Part shown: positions 8,553 through 17,261 of the stretch, piece by piece
Layout of the letters: the number at the start of each line of letters is the position of its first letter
Numbering within the stretch: the first letter of the stretch is position 1
Source: Ectopseudomonas chengduensis
GTDB lineage: Bacteria > Pseudomonadota > Gammaproteobacteria > Pseudomonadales > Pseudomonadaceae
Direction of reading: 5' to 3'
NCBI RefSeq assembly: GCF_900102635.1
Contig: NZ_FMZQ01000001.1
Span: 1-64,000 of the forward strand
DNA length: 64,000 bases
The notes under the pieces: model-generated
Database searches by the model: none
What the model saw: the letters and a program-made list of their open reading frames with translations, nothing else
What the model was told of the DNA's origin: nothing
Position numbers and translations under genes: made by a program

Positions 8553-8876
8553 ATGCACCTGAAGAAATCCCTGATTGCAGCGCTCCTTTCATTAGGGCTG
8601 GCAGGCACCGCCTGTGCCAGCAGCCTGGTCGCGACGACCGATACTCTGGGAGGCGCCCTGGCCGGCACTGCCGAGGGCACCTCGGACGCGACCAGCTCGT
8701 TGCGCGACATGAAACAGCTGCGCGCGGCGCGCGATGACGCCGCCAGTTTCGTCGCCAGCGCTGGCGCGATCCGCAGCGTACGACTCGAAGCGGCCCTGGC
8801 GCACATTCGCCGTCATGACGCCGCGCTGGCGACAGCGGATGACCTGGCCCTGGCTCAGGCCATCCTCAGCCTGTGA
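8553..8876 (+). CDS. DUF2388 small secreted protein (first of a tandem pair)
   Basis: 107 residues: a signal peptide (MHLKKSLIAALLSLGLAG, cleavage near ACA-SS at about residue 24), then a short periplasmic domain with SSLRDMK, ARDDAASFVASAG and a C-terminal LALAQAILSL. This matches the DUF2388/TIGR02448 family, known from pseudomonads as about 100-residue proteins that often occur in tandem. The function is not known. The start at 8553 has GGAG upstream; the in-frame ATG at 8511 would bury the signal peptide. The gene downstream is a clear paralogue. Confidence 0.85.
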   Translation: MHLKKSLIAALLSLGLAGTACASSLVATTDTLGGALAGTAEGTSDATSSLRDMKQLRAARDDAASFVASAGAIRSVRLEAALAHIRRHDAALATADDLALAQAILSL

Positions 8877-9022
8877 AAACTTTGCACACGTCTATCGATA
8901 AGCTCGCTGCTGACCGACGCTGCATGGCCCCGTAAACTTCGCCTACTTGCCTGGTCGCGGGGAACCGCGCCGGCCTGTCCACGTCAAATCGTCCGTTCTG
9001 CAGTTCTCGGAGCTCCTTAATC

Positions 9023-9343
9023 ATGCGTCGTTCATTCGTCATCGCCGTCGCCGCCTGTGCCCTGTTCAGCGGTATCGCTCAGGCGCAAACCGTGGTCGCC
9101 ACCAGCAACATCGTGGTGCGCGCCCTGGATCGCAGCATCAACTTCACGTCCGACACCACCACCTCGCTGCGTGATATGAAAGCCGTGGTGCAGGCCCGTG
9201 ACGATGCCGCCAGCTTCGTCGCCAGCGCCGGTGAGATTCGCGGTGCGCAACTGGAAGCTGCGCTGCAGACCATCCGCCAGCAGTTGCCGCAAGCGCAGGC
9301 TGCCAGCGATCTGCAACTGGCCGAAGCCATTCTCGCTCTGTGA
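9023..9343 (+). CDS. DUF2388 small secreted protein (second of a tandem pair)
   Basis: 106 residues, signal peptide ending near AQA-QT (about residue 22), with the same core as the preceding gene: TSLRDMKAVVQARDDAASF, VASAGEIRGAQLEAAL, LQLAEAILAL. Its TGA stop overlaps the GTG start of the next gene (GTGA), so it is translationally coupled to the DUF4105 protein. This suggests the DUF2388 protein and the large envelope protein act together. The start at 9023 is preceded by GGAG. Confidence 0.85.
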   Translation: MRRSFVIAVAACALFSGIAQAQTVVATSNIVVRALDRSINFTSDTTTSLRDMKAVVQARDDAASFVASAGEIRGAQLEAALQTIRQQLPQAQAASDLQLAEAILAL

Positions 9344-11295
9344 CCCACCTCGCCGCCTGGTGCTGCGGTGCGCTGCTGGCGCTGGCCGCAGGCTTCGCCC
9401 AGGCGCAGCTGCGTCTGACGCTGGACGACAGCGCTCTAGGCGCAGCCGAACGCCAGGCGAGCCAGGCCCTGCTGGACGAGGCAATGGCCGCATTGCCCCC
9501 GCGCTTCGCCCAGCAACTGGACCGAGAAGTGAGGGTCAGCTGGCGTACCGGACTGCCCTCGGATATCTACGGCCAGGTCGGTCGCTTCAGCGGCATCGAG
9601 CTTAACGCCGAGCTACTGCCGAAGCTGGTCGACGGCTCGGCGGCAGAAAATCGCACCGGTCGCCCGCACGGCACCCAGCGCCAGGAACTGCTGGCCACCC
9701 TGCTGCATGAACTGACCCACCTCTACGACCGCGCCCGCCTCTGGTCTGCGGCCGAGCGCCGCCACATCAGCCAATGCCGACAGCGCGTCAGCTCCATGGG
9801 CCCGGTTGGGCTGCCGGAGGATTGTCGTGGCCAGACCGAGCGCCGCTTCACCCTCAGCGACGACCCGCGCCTGCTCGATCTGGCTGGCTGGCCGCAACGT
9901 GTCGGCCAGCGTGGCGCGCGCGATCTGGACAACGGCCAGGTCGCACGCAGCCCGGACAGCTACGAGCTGACCAATGCGCTGGAGTTCGTCGCGGTCAACC
10001 TCGAATACTTTCTGCTCGACCCCAGCTATGCCTGCCGCCGCCCCTCGCTGGCGCGCTATTTCCGTGAGCACTTCGACTGGACGCCGCCCAGCGAGAACTG
10101 CAGCAACGACTACCCCTACCTCAATGCCGGGCGCGACTTCGCCTTGCAGCCACTGGGGCGCCTCGACCCTGAGCGTGTGTATGAAGCCGACTACCTGCTC
10201 GCTGAAGCCAACGATGCCTGGATGAGCCGCTGGGGCCACAGCATGCTGCGCCTGGTGGTCTGCGCACCAGGCCGGCCACGTGGCCCGGACTGCCGCCTGG
10301 ATCTCGACCACCATCTGGTGCTGTCCTACCGTGCCTTCGTCGGCGACCTGCAACTGTCGAGCTGGGATGGCCTGACCGGCGTCTACCCCTCACGCCTGTT
10401 CGTGCTGCCGCTGGAGCAGGTGATTGATGAATACACCAAGGTCGAGCTGCGCAGCCTGGCCTCGGTACCGCTGCGCCTGTCGCGCGACGAGGTCGAACAA
10501 CTGGTGGTACGCGCCGCCGAACAGCACTGGAGCTATGACGGTGACTACTACTTCGTCTCCAACAACTGTGCGGTGGAAACCCTCAAGCTGCTACGCAGCG
10601 GTACCGGAAATCCGCGCCTGCATGCCCTCGACAGCATCCTGCCCAACGGCCTGCTGGAACTGATGGATGCACGCGGGCTGGCCGACACCACAGTGCTCGA
10701 CGACCCGCGCGAGGCGCTGCGCCTGGGCTATCGCTTCGACTCCTTCCGCGAACGTTACCAGGCCATGTTCCGCGTCCTGCGCGAACGCCTGCCAATCACT
10801 CAGGACAGCGTCGAAACCTGGCTGGAACAACCTGCCGAAACGCGACGCAACTGGTTCGCCAAGGCCGACCTGCGCGCCAGCGCAGCCCTGCTGTTGCTGG
10901 AGCAAGCCGCACTGCGCAGGCAATTGCTGCTGGCTCAGGACGAACTCAAGCGTCGCTACCTGACCGGCCGCGCCGCTGGCGATCCGAGCCTGAACAAGGC
11001 CGGCGCCGCGCTGGAACAGATACTGGCCAACAGCGGCTTCCTCAGCCGTCCGGCCGAACTGCTCGAAGGCGGCTACGGCTTGCCACAACAGCAGGAATGG
11101 GAGCGCCTCGAAATCAGCAGCCGTGAGCGTCAGCAGCAACTGCGCCAGCTCAGCGACGAGCTCGATGGCGAAGTGCGCAACCTGCTACAACCCGAGCGCC
11201 TGGCCGAGCTGGAAGCCAATGAGGCCAATCTGGTGACGCTGGGCGAACACCTGCGCGCCCTGCACAAGGCCAGTGGCGGGCTGGAGCTGCCGTAA
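9340..11295 (+). CDS. DUF4105 (Lnb N-terminal-like) periplasmic protein with an extra HExxH region
   Basis: 651 residues with a signal peptide (cleavage near AQA-QL, residue 23). The first part has a zinc-protease-like LLHELTHLYD (HELTH, residues 123-127). The middle part carries the DUF4105 signature: WMSRWGHSMLRLVV and, later, FVSNNCAVETLKLL, whose His and Cys resemble the catalytic residues of the NlpC/P60-like Lnb fold. The C-terminal 170 residues are helical and Gln/Leu-rich. It starts with GTG overlapping the stop of the DUF2388 gene. A cell-envelope hydrolase role is plausible from the motifs but not shown. Confidence 0.8.
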   Translation: MTHLAAWCCGALLALAAGFAQAQLRLTLDDSALGAAERQASQALLDEAMAALPPRFAQQLDREVRVSWRTGLPSDIYGQVGRFSGIELNAELLPKLVDGSAAENRTGRPHGTQRQELLATLLHELTHLYDRARLWSAAERRHISQCRQRVSSMGPVGLPEDCRGQTERRFTLSDDPRLLDLAGWPQRVGQRGARDLDNGQVARSPDSYELTNALEFVAVNLEYFLLDPSYACRRPSLARYFREHFDWTPPSENCSNDYPYLNAGRDFALQPLGRLDPERVYEADYLLAEANDAWMSRWGHSMLRLVVCAPGRPRGPDCRLDLDHHLVLSYRAFVGDLQLSSWDGLTGVYPSRLFVLPLEQVIDEYTKVELRSLASVPLRLSRDEVEQLVVRAAEQHWSYDGDYYFVSNNCAVETLKLLRSGTGNPRLHALDSILPNGLLELMDARGLADTTVLDDPREALRLGYRFDSFRERYQAMFRVLRERLPITQDSVETWLEQPAETRRNWFAKADLRASAALLLLEQAALRRQLLLAQDELKRRYLTGRAAGDPSLNKAGAALEQILANSGFLSRPAELLEGGYGLPQQQEWERLEISSRERQQQLRQLSDELDGEVRNLLQPERLAELEANEANLVTLGEHLRALHKASGGLELP

Positions 11296-11397
11296 GGCAC
11301 ATGCTGGCGCAGATCGGAATTGTCCGTAGCGCGAGGGTGAGCAGGCTCGTCGCTATAAAAGCCTGGCCTTGCTCTCCCTTTGCGCCCGCCCTGGTTC

Positions 11398-13035
11398 TTA
11401 GCGCTTGCAGTGTGCTGGCGGCAGCACGTCCTGCGCAGCCTGATTGGTCATGATCTGCAGCTCATTGACGTTGCGCGCGGTGAACACCTTGCCCCCGGTC
11501 GCCGCCGCCAGGCAATTCCCGGCACCGGTGCCGAGAATATCGACCACGTTGATCTTCAAGTGCGGTTTGCTGCGCGCCAAGGCCTGGGCTATCGCACAGG
11601 GATCCTGGTTGCAACTCTCCTCGCCATCGGACACCACCAGCATCACCGACTCGCGGTTGACCCCATCGAGCATCTGTCCGGCCTTGGCGATGCCATCGGC
11701 CAGAGGCGTGCCTTGTACCGGTGTCACGGTGCGCAGGCGTGACAGCAGATCTGCTCGTTGGTCAGGACCGAAGTAGCCGACGCTGCGGGCGCCCGGACAG
11801 CTCTCCACCAGCACCAGTCCGGCGTTGGCATCACTGGGCAACTGTTGCACCACGCCAATAGTCGCCTCGCGCGCCGTGGTGATGCGCTTGGGTTCACGGA
11901 ATACATGGCCCATCGTGTTCGGGGCATTGGTTCCAAGCAGCAGCTGCGTGGCGATATTGGCAACCCCTTGCACCATCGTTGCCTGTTCGATTTCCTTGGG
12001 TGTGGCCAGCATGCTGATATCCATGGAACCGGAAGCATCGAAGACAATGACCATCTCCGGCGCCAACTCCTTCGGACGCTCATCGGGGCAAAGGTTCTTG
12101 GCATTAGTGATCAACTGCTCCTTGCAGTTCTTCGCCAAGTTCTGCTCGACCTGCTCGCGCAGAGCGGCGTTGTCCTTGAGCAACGGCTCTTCGCGCTGCA
12201 TCTTCTGCAGGGCCGAACAGTCTCGGGCGATGCCATCGATACGTTTTTTCAGCAGCTCGGCAGGATCCGGCTTGGACTCGGGTTTTGGTTCAGGCTTGGG
12301 CTCGGGAATCGGCGGTGGCAGCGGAATTTCCGGCTCGGGTTCGGGCTCCTCGACCACCGGATCCTCTTCCACTGGCTCCTGCTCGGATGGAACCTCCTCA
12401 GGCACGGCCGGCTCTTCGGCCACCGGAGACTCGACTGGCACAGGCGGGGTTTCCGGCTCGCGACAGAACAGCCACCACCAGAGCGCCGCTAGTAGGGCCA
12501 GCAACAGCAGGGCAAGCAGCAGCCACAACCACCAGCGCCGCTTGCGTGGCACCTCGCTGACCACGGCTGCTGCACCTGGCGGCAACGCACCAGCTTCCGC
12601 GGTAACAGGCGTGATCGGTGGCGCTGGGGGTTGGCCACCGCCCCAGAAGGTCACCAGCGGCTGGCCATTGAGCGAATACAGGGTCGAGGTGTCGGGATAA
12701 CGGGCCGCTTCACGCAACAGAGCCGCCTGGCGTACACCATCGCCACCCTGTGCATCGAGCTGGCTGGCCAGTTGTTCGATAGAAGCCAGTCGCTCGTCGA
12801 GCAGGTGGCGCACCTGCGCCGCCTCCTTCTCATCCAACTGACTGAACGGTACCGGCTGGCCGCCAAGATCCGAATACCATTCGACGATATCACCCTCGGC
12901 CTGCTTCGGCTTGGCGTACAGGGTCGCCGTGCTCGGCGGCAGGTGCCGGCGCAGGATCTGCGTGAGTTCGCCATGACCGGCCAGGGCATCTGCCGCGCTA
13001 CGGGTTTGGGAGGACAGGCGGGAGATTCGCTTCAT
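11398..13035 (-). CDS. SrfA-like membrane protein with C-terminal vWA domain
   Basis: 545 residues. The N-terminal ~130 resemble the start of SrfA (26742-28082): both have GD-I-WY near the beginning and end in a LYSLNGQPLVTFWG-type segment. A single membrane helix (about 168-190) precedes a long Pro/Glu-rich linker (about 193-258). The C-terminal vWA domain contains the metal-site motif VFDASGSMD (Asp333, Ser335, Ser337) and the later VSDGEES. The proline linker suggests the vWA domain reaches through the periplasm. The start at 13035 follows AGGAAG; the longer frame from 13110 lacks support. It is the last gene of the eleven-gene cluster. Confidence 0.82.
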   Translation of the reverse strand: MKRISRLSSQTRSAADALAGHGELTQILRRHLPPSTATLYAKPKQAEGDIVEWYSDLGGQPVPFSQLDEKEAAQVRHLLDERLASIEQLASQLDAQGGDGVRQAALLREAARYPDTSTLYSLNGQPLVTFWGGGQPPAPPITPVTAEAGALPPGAAAVVSEVPRKRRWWLWLLLALLLLALLAALWWWLFCREPETPPVPVESPVAEEPAVPEEVPSEQEPVEEDPVVEEPEPEPEIPLPPPIPEPKPEPKPESKPDPAELLKKRIDGIARDCSALQKMQREEPLLKDNAALREQVEQNLAKNCKEQLITNAKNLCPDERPKELAPEMVIVFDASGSMDISMLATPKEIEQATMVQGVANIATQLLLGTNAPNTMGHVFREPKRITTAREATIGVVQQLPSDANAGLVLVESCPGARSVGYFGPDQRADLLSRLRTVTPVQGTPLADGIAKAGQMLDGVNRESVMLVVSDGEESCNQDPCAIAQALARSKPHLKINVVDILGTGAGNCLAAATGGKVFTARNVNELQIMTNQAAQDVLPPAHCKR

Positions 13036-13113
13036 GGCGGTCAGCTTCCTGCTTAGGTAGTCAGGGAAAAGCCTGCTGGCGGAACGACCGGCATGCAGGT
13101 GTAACGGCAATGA

Positions 13114-13605
13114 TCAACGCAGGCCAAGATCGCTTTCCAGGCTGGAAACCTTGCTACGCAGCTTCTGCAGCTCAACCTGTTTCTGCAGCACGGCCGGATT
13201 CTCCTGCTGGTTGATATTTTTCAGGTCGTTCTCCAGCGCAGCAATTTCTGCCTCGATGCGCCGGTTGCCCTTGGCCTTATTCTTGAGTTCACCAAGCAGG
13301 GCGTTCAGCGACTTGTTCAAGGAGGCGTACTGCGCCTGCTGGGTCGCCAGATCCTTGCCAACCGACGCTTTCTCCTGCTCGATAGCGGCATAGACATCAC
13401 GGAACAACTGGTTGGTTTTCTGCTCGTCGAGCAGGATCTTTTCCTTCTCCTCGACACGCTGGGCGTAGACGCCCTGGGTCTTGCAACCGAATTTGGTGGC
13501 GAACCCGGCATCGGCATTACGCGGGTCGCATTCCTGCGAACTGACGGCACAACCGGCAAGCATGGCGACGCCAGCCAGTAGGACAAAAGAACGAAGTGGA
13601 GGCAT
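13114..13605 (-). CDS. Coiled-coil lipoprotein of the srf cluster
   Basis: 163 residues. A lipoprotein signal peptide ends in LLAGVAMLAGC (lipobox LAGC, Cys about residue 18), followed by a Cys-containing stretch and then about 100 residues of predicted coiled coil ending in KLRSKVSSLESDLGL. It is likely anchored in the outer membrane facing the periplasm. The residue after the lipid Cys is Ala, not Asp, which fits outer-membrane sorting. The start at 13605 has AAGGA upstream. No family recognised; its length and coiled coil suggest a structural or bridging role. Confidence 0.75.
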   Translation of the reverse strand: MPPLRSFVLLAGVAMLAGCAVSSQECDPRNADAGFATKFGCKTQGVYAQRVEEKEKILLDEQKTNQLFRDVYAAIEQEKASVGKDLATQQAQYASLNKSLNALLGELKNKAKGNRRIEAEIAALENDLKNINQQENPAVLQKQVELQKLRSKVSSLESDLGLR

Positions 13606-13642
13606 GGACGTATTCCTTGGAGCCTGATTAGGCTGTCGCTGC

Positions 13643-13697
13643 AGAGTGTGCCGCGCACACCGAAAAGGTCGGTAAAGGTGCGCACAGCGCACCCTAC
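13643..13697. repeat. REP-like sequence between two lipoprotein genes
   Basis: GTGCGCACAGCGCACCCTAC (13678-13697) matches the right half of the REP pair at 63281-63353. A weaker inverted partner (GTGTGCCGCGCACAC) lies at 13646-13660. Confidence 0.55.
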
Positions 13698-13723
13698 CTG
13701 TCATGTTGACCGAGAGTTTCCCG

Positions 13724-13750
13724 GAGTCTGTTCAGGTCGCGAACAGACTC
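13724..13750 (-). terminator. Hairpin directly after the 13751-14473 gene
   Basis: GAGTCTGTTC and GAACAGACTC form a perfect 10-base stem with a 7-base loop that begins right at the stop codon. There is no T-tract on the minus strand, so it may be an mRNA-stabilising or partial termination structure inside the cluster. Confidence 0.5.
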
Positions 13751-14473
13751 TTAACCGAGCCGGATCGAAGAACGCTGCTGGTACAGCTGGTCGATTTCCG
13801 ACTCCAGTTGCGCGATCTGCTTCTGCATCTTGCCGATCTCCGCATCCAAGGTATCGGTACGGGCACCATTGTTGCGCTCGGCGGCGGCAACCTTGGTCCA
13901 CTCCTGCTGCTTGGAGCGTACGTCGGCCAGGGATTTCTTCAGGTAGGCGGTGTTGGCATCGATCTCGGCGAGCTGCTTCTGCGCCTGGGCGCTCTGCACC
14001 TTGTTGGCGGCGATGTCTTGCTTGATCTGCTCGATCTTGCGCTTGTCATCGGCGATCACGCTACGCGCGGTATCGCTGAGCATCTGCAGCTCCTGGTTGT
14101 CCTTGCGCACGTCGGCGATGGTCGCATCAAGACGGTCTTCCGCGTTGGCATACTGGCTGCGCTGGTTATCCAGATAATAGTTGGCGCCCATGCCCACGCC
14201 ACAGCCAGCCAGACCGGCAGCGACCATGCACTGAGCCTTCTTGCTCGGGTTACCCAGCTGGCAGGCGAGCATGCCGACCACCGCGCCACCGGCACAGGCT
14301 TGCCAACCCGACTTGCTGAAGAACTGCGCCGAACTGCTGTTGGCCAGCCGTGGGTCGACCGGCGCCTGATTGGCAGCCGGCGTCGTGCCGGTGGTCTGAC
14401 AGCCAGTCAATACGAGAGCGAGACCCAGAACGACCCATTTCATCCGTTGATCCAACAACGCTACTGCTTTCAT
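13751..14473 (-). CDS. Glycine-rich coiled-coil lipoprotein of the srf cluster
   Basis: 240 residues. A lipobox LTGC gives a lipid-modified Cys (residue 25 from the start at 14473, or 15 from the ATG at 14443). Next comes a Gly/Ala/Cys-rich stretch, then about 130 residues of coiled coil with many Gln, Lys and Glu. The first choice of start has GAAGG eight bases upstream. Together with the other lipoprotein it could be the counterpart of the outer-membrane lipoprotein TagQ of the T6SS threonine phosphorylation pathway; that is an analogy from gene order, not a shown homology. Confidence 0.72.
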   Translation of the reverse strand: MKAVALLDQRMKWVVLGLALVLTGCQTTGTTPAANQAPVDPRLANSSSAQFFSKSGWQACAGGAVVGMLACQLGNPSKKAQCMVAAGLAGCGVGMGANYYLDNQRSQYANAEDRLDATIADVRKDNQELQMLSDTARSVIADDKRKIEQIKQDIAANKVQSAQAQKQLAEIDANTAYLKKSLADVRSKQQEWTKVAAAERNNGARTDTLDAEIGKMQKQIAQLESEIDQLYQQRSSIRLG

Positions 14474-14488
14474 GTCCATGCCCTTCGC

Positions 14489-16078
14489 TTAAATGGATTT
14501 ACAGGATTCCAGCCACTGACTGCGCGCCACTTTGCCGCTTTTCATGTAGCTATTCAGATTCTTCCAGTGGGTGTCGAGGTAACTGCGCAGGTTGCTTTTG
14601 CTGCGCGCCGCCATTTGTTGAGCCACCACACTGACTTGCGGCTCGACGGTGGCCGAGGTGTAGTTGAGCGCACCACTGACCACCGTGTCGGCATAGTAGT
14701 TGAGCATGAAGTCGAGCACCTTGCGATGACCTTCGAGCTGCTCTTTGCGCGCATCGCAGCGGCTCATCTGGTCATCTTCACCTGCTCCACAACTACGCTT
14801 GTAGTTGCCTTCCAGAGTATCGAGGAACATGCCGTCGTCCTTGAGCTTGGTGCAGAGGAAAGCACCCAATTGCAGTTCGGAGCGGATCGCCTGGTCGCGT
14901 TGCTCGTCACGTGCCTGGGTGTTGGCACGCAGATCGCCACGCAGCTTTTCCAGTTGCTGCTTGAGCGCGTCATCCTGCACGCCGCTGGCGATGCTGGCGA
15001 TTTCCGCGACCGGATCCTTGTTGTCCTTGCTGCCTGTGGCCTTGCTCGCTGCCGGAGTACCGAGTTTCTTCCAGTCCTGCTCGACCTGCTTGATGCGCTC
15101 GCGCGAGGTCAGCACCGGCGCCACCAGGGCCAGGCGCACACCGCCGGTCTTGAGCTTGTTCTGCTCGCCAGCGCTGGCGTAGTAAGGCTGTTCCTGACGC
15201 AATGCGGTGCGCAGCTCAGCCTGCGGCGTCAGGTAGTTACCGCCACGCACGATATAGCCGCCAGCCTGGCCATGCTGGCGATCGAGCTTGTTCAGGCGGA
15301 AGGGTTCGAAGAGCATCTCATCGACGTTGCCCAGAACGTCATGCAGACCCAGCGGATTTGGCTTGAGCAAACCGGTCAGTTGCAGCTTGCCATTGGCCGA
15401 CTGCGCACCAGCGAACCACGCATAAGCACCGAGCCCACCATCCGGCGTGGGGAAACGAATATCGCGAAACTCGGACTGGGAAACGGCCATGCCGCCACGT
15501 GCGGCAAACTCCCACTCGGCCTCGGTCGGCAGGCGCAGGAAGCCCGCTGCGCCATCCTCCTTGGGCAGCTTGGCAGCGGCATTCTTACGTAGCCACAGGC
15601 TGTATTTGTCGGCAAAGGCAGTGGCGTCGAACCAGCTGACGCCGACCTGCGGCAGGCGCAGCTTGGTCGAAGGCGTCGGGCAGGTATCGTTCATCACTGC
15701 CTGGTATTGCAGCTCGCTCAACTCGTACTTGGCCAGCAGGTAATAGCGCCCCGGTTCCGGTTTCTGCACCGTGAAACTACCGGCGATGTAGCTGGGGCGG
15801 GCCTGCTCGATGTAGCCCCACTCGTCGCTGTCCTGACCGAGGGTCACGCCATAGTCACCCATCGGGCTGGCGACTGGAACCTGTACCTTACGCAGCACCA
15901 ACGAACCCTCGCACGGCATCGGCAGGATCACGTCATCGGCCAGCGGTTTGGGATTGTAGTACTTCTCCTCCCAAGCGGCCTGGGCCGGCAGACTGCCCAG
16001 CGCCAGCAACGTCGCCGCTGCCAGCAAGGCCTGCTCAGAGGTCACGCAGGCTTTCAGCCGGTTGAATATGGATCGCAC
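14489..16078 (-). CDS. Periplasmic SUMF1/FGE-fold protein lacking the catalytic cysteines (TagR-like)
   Basis: 529 residues. It has a signal peptide (to about residue 34, AQA-AW), a central formylglycine-generating-enzyme (SUMF1) fold with RLPTEAEWEFAARGG (182-196), a LHDVLGNVDEM segment and YIVRGGNYLTPQAEL, and a ~200-residue helical C-terminal extension rich in Lys/Gln. True FGEs have a Cys pair after the RGGS motif; here it reads RGGNYLT, so catalysis is unlikely. TagR of the T6SS relay is likewise a periplasmic FGE-fold protein. The start overlaps the permease gene by 44 bases, implying coupling. Confidence 0.82.
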   Translation of the reverse strand: MRSIFNRLKACVTSEQALLAAATLLALGSLPAQAAWEEKYYNPKPLADDVILPMPCEGSLVLRKVQVPVASPMGDYGVTLGQDSDEWGYIEQARPSYIAGSFTVQKPEPGRYYLLAKYELSELQYQAVMNDTCPTPSTKLRLPQVGVSWFDATAFADKYSLWLRKNAAAKLPKEDGAAGFLRLPTEAEWEFAARGGMAVSQSEFRDIRFPTPDGGLGAYAWFAGAQSANGKLQLTGLLKPNPLGLHDVLGNVDEMLFEPFRLNKLDRQHGQAGGYIVRGGNYLTPQAELRTALRQEQPYYASAGEQNKLKTGGVRLALVAPVLTSRERIKQVEQDWKKLGTPAASKATGSKDNKDPVAEIASIASGVQDDALKQQLEKLRGDLRANTQARDEQRDQAIRSELQLGAFLCTKLKDDGMFLDTLEGNYKRSCGAGEDDQMSRCDARKEQLEGHRKVLDFMLNYYADTVVSGALNYTSATVEPQVSVVAQQMAARSKSNLRSYLDTHWKNLNSYMKSGKVARSQWLESCKSI

Positions 16079-17261
16079 GAAACCCTCCTACAGCCGCCAC
16101 GACGATGGCGATCAGCAATGCACTGGCGAAGGCCAGCAAAATATGAATGTTTTCCAACTTGCAGACGAAGCCGTCGTCGGCCAGGTTGGCGCCCAGCGCC
16201 GTATTGAATACATGGCTGCCGACCAGGTAGGCAGCGTAGCCCAAAGCAAAAGCCAAACAGGTGAGCAGCGCCGCCTGAACCATCACGTAGGCGCCAGCAG
16301 CCGAACGCTGAAAACCAAGCAGACGCAACAGCGCCAGATCCTTGCGCTTGCGGTCGATATTGGCGAGAAAGGCCCCGGCCAGCGAGGCCACGCAACCGAT
16401 CACCGCGGTCCAGGCGATCACCGCGAAAATCAGGCCGAGCACATGGCTGATGGCCTTGACCGACTCGATCTCACGCGCCCGCGTGCTGCTCTCTATGCGC
16501 TCGCCATCAAGCCAATTGGCAATGCTGGCCACATCATCCAGACCCCGGGCGTAGATGCGCGCACGGGCATAGCGCTCGCGCACCGGCGCCACCTCGCCGG
16601 TGAGGAAGCCGAACATCGGCACGGCATAACCATCGCGAAAATTTTCCATCGCCACCAGCAGATCAAGGCGCACCAGCACCGCCGGCCGGGTAAAGGCGCT
16701 GTTCTCCAGCACCCCACCCACGGTCACCGTCAGTTCGCCACGCTCGTTGCTGCCATCGAGCTTGCGCAGCACCAGCAGACGCAACGTATCGCCGACCTGC
16801 ACGCCGAGTCGGCTTGCCGCACTGGCGCTGAGCAGTACCTGCTCCAACGTCGCGGGCGACGGCAAAGCGGCGATCAGCGGATCGCCACTGGCTGTCGGGA
16901 TGACTTCGGCATTAGCGACAAAATGCTGACTGTCGCGCTGCAGGTCGGCCTGGGTGTTCAGCGAACGGGTCAGCGGGATGACGAAGCCTACGCCGGGCTG
17001 GGCACGCAAACGCTCGAACCAGCCGCCGGCCAAGTCATAGTTGCCGAGCATGCGCACTTCGAGGTTGCGCGGGTCGCTGAGCAACTCATCATTGAGCTGC
17101 GAGACCACGCCATGCTTGAGGCCGAACAACAACAGCAGGGGCGCGATCACCGCCACCAGCGAGGCGACGATGCACAGCGACACCTTGCGGTCGTGCCACA
17201 GGTCACGCGCTGCCAATTCGATCAGCAAACGCAGACGGGGGCGAGTCTCAGGCCGCGTCAT
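16035..17261 (-). CDS. FtsX/MacB-type ABC transporter permease (TagS-like)
   Basis: 408 residues with the FtsX-family layout: one N-terminal membrane helix (about 27-47), a large periplasmic domain of roughly 220 residues, and three C-terminal helices, ending in IHIQPAESLRDL. Such permeases transmit ATP binding to periplasmic partners rather than moving small solutes (LolCE, MacB, FtsX). Its start at 17261 lies 14 bases inside the end of the ATPase gene, so the two are translationally coupled. ATPase plus FtsX permease plus SUMF1 protein is the TagT-TagS-TagR order. Confidence 0.85.
   Translation of the reverse strand: MTRPETRPRLRLLIELAARDLWHDRKVSLCIVASLVAVIAPLLLLFGLKHGVVSQLNDELLSDPRNLEVRMLGNYDLAGGWFERLRAQPGVGFVIPLTRSLNTQADLQRDSQHFVANAEVIPTASGDPLIAALPSPATLEQVLLSASAASRLGVQVGDTLRLLVLRKLDGSNERGELTVTVGGVLENSAFTRPAVLVRLDLLVAMENFRDGYAVPMFGFLTGEVAPVRERYARARIYARGLDDVASIANWLDGERIESSTRAREIESVKAISHVLGLIFAVIAWTAVIGCVASLAGAFLANIDRKRKDLALLRLLGFQRSAAGAYVMVQAALLTCLAFALGYAAYLVGSHVFNTALGANLADDGFVCKLENIHILLAFASALLIAIVVAAVGGFRAIHIQPAESLRDL

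Noticed and set aside
13703..15592. Long plus-strand frame opposite the lipoprotein and SUMF1 genes
   Set aside because: Antisense artefact of high GC; no domain, signal peptide or ribosome site, while the minus-strand genes have all three.
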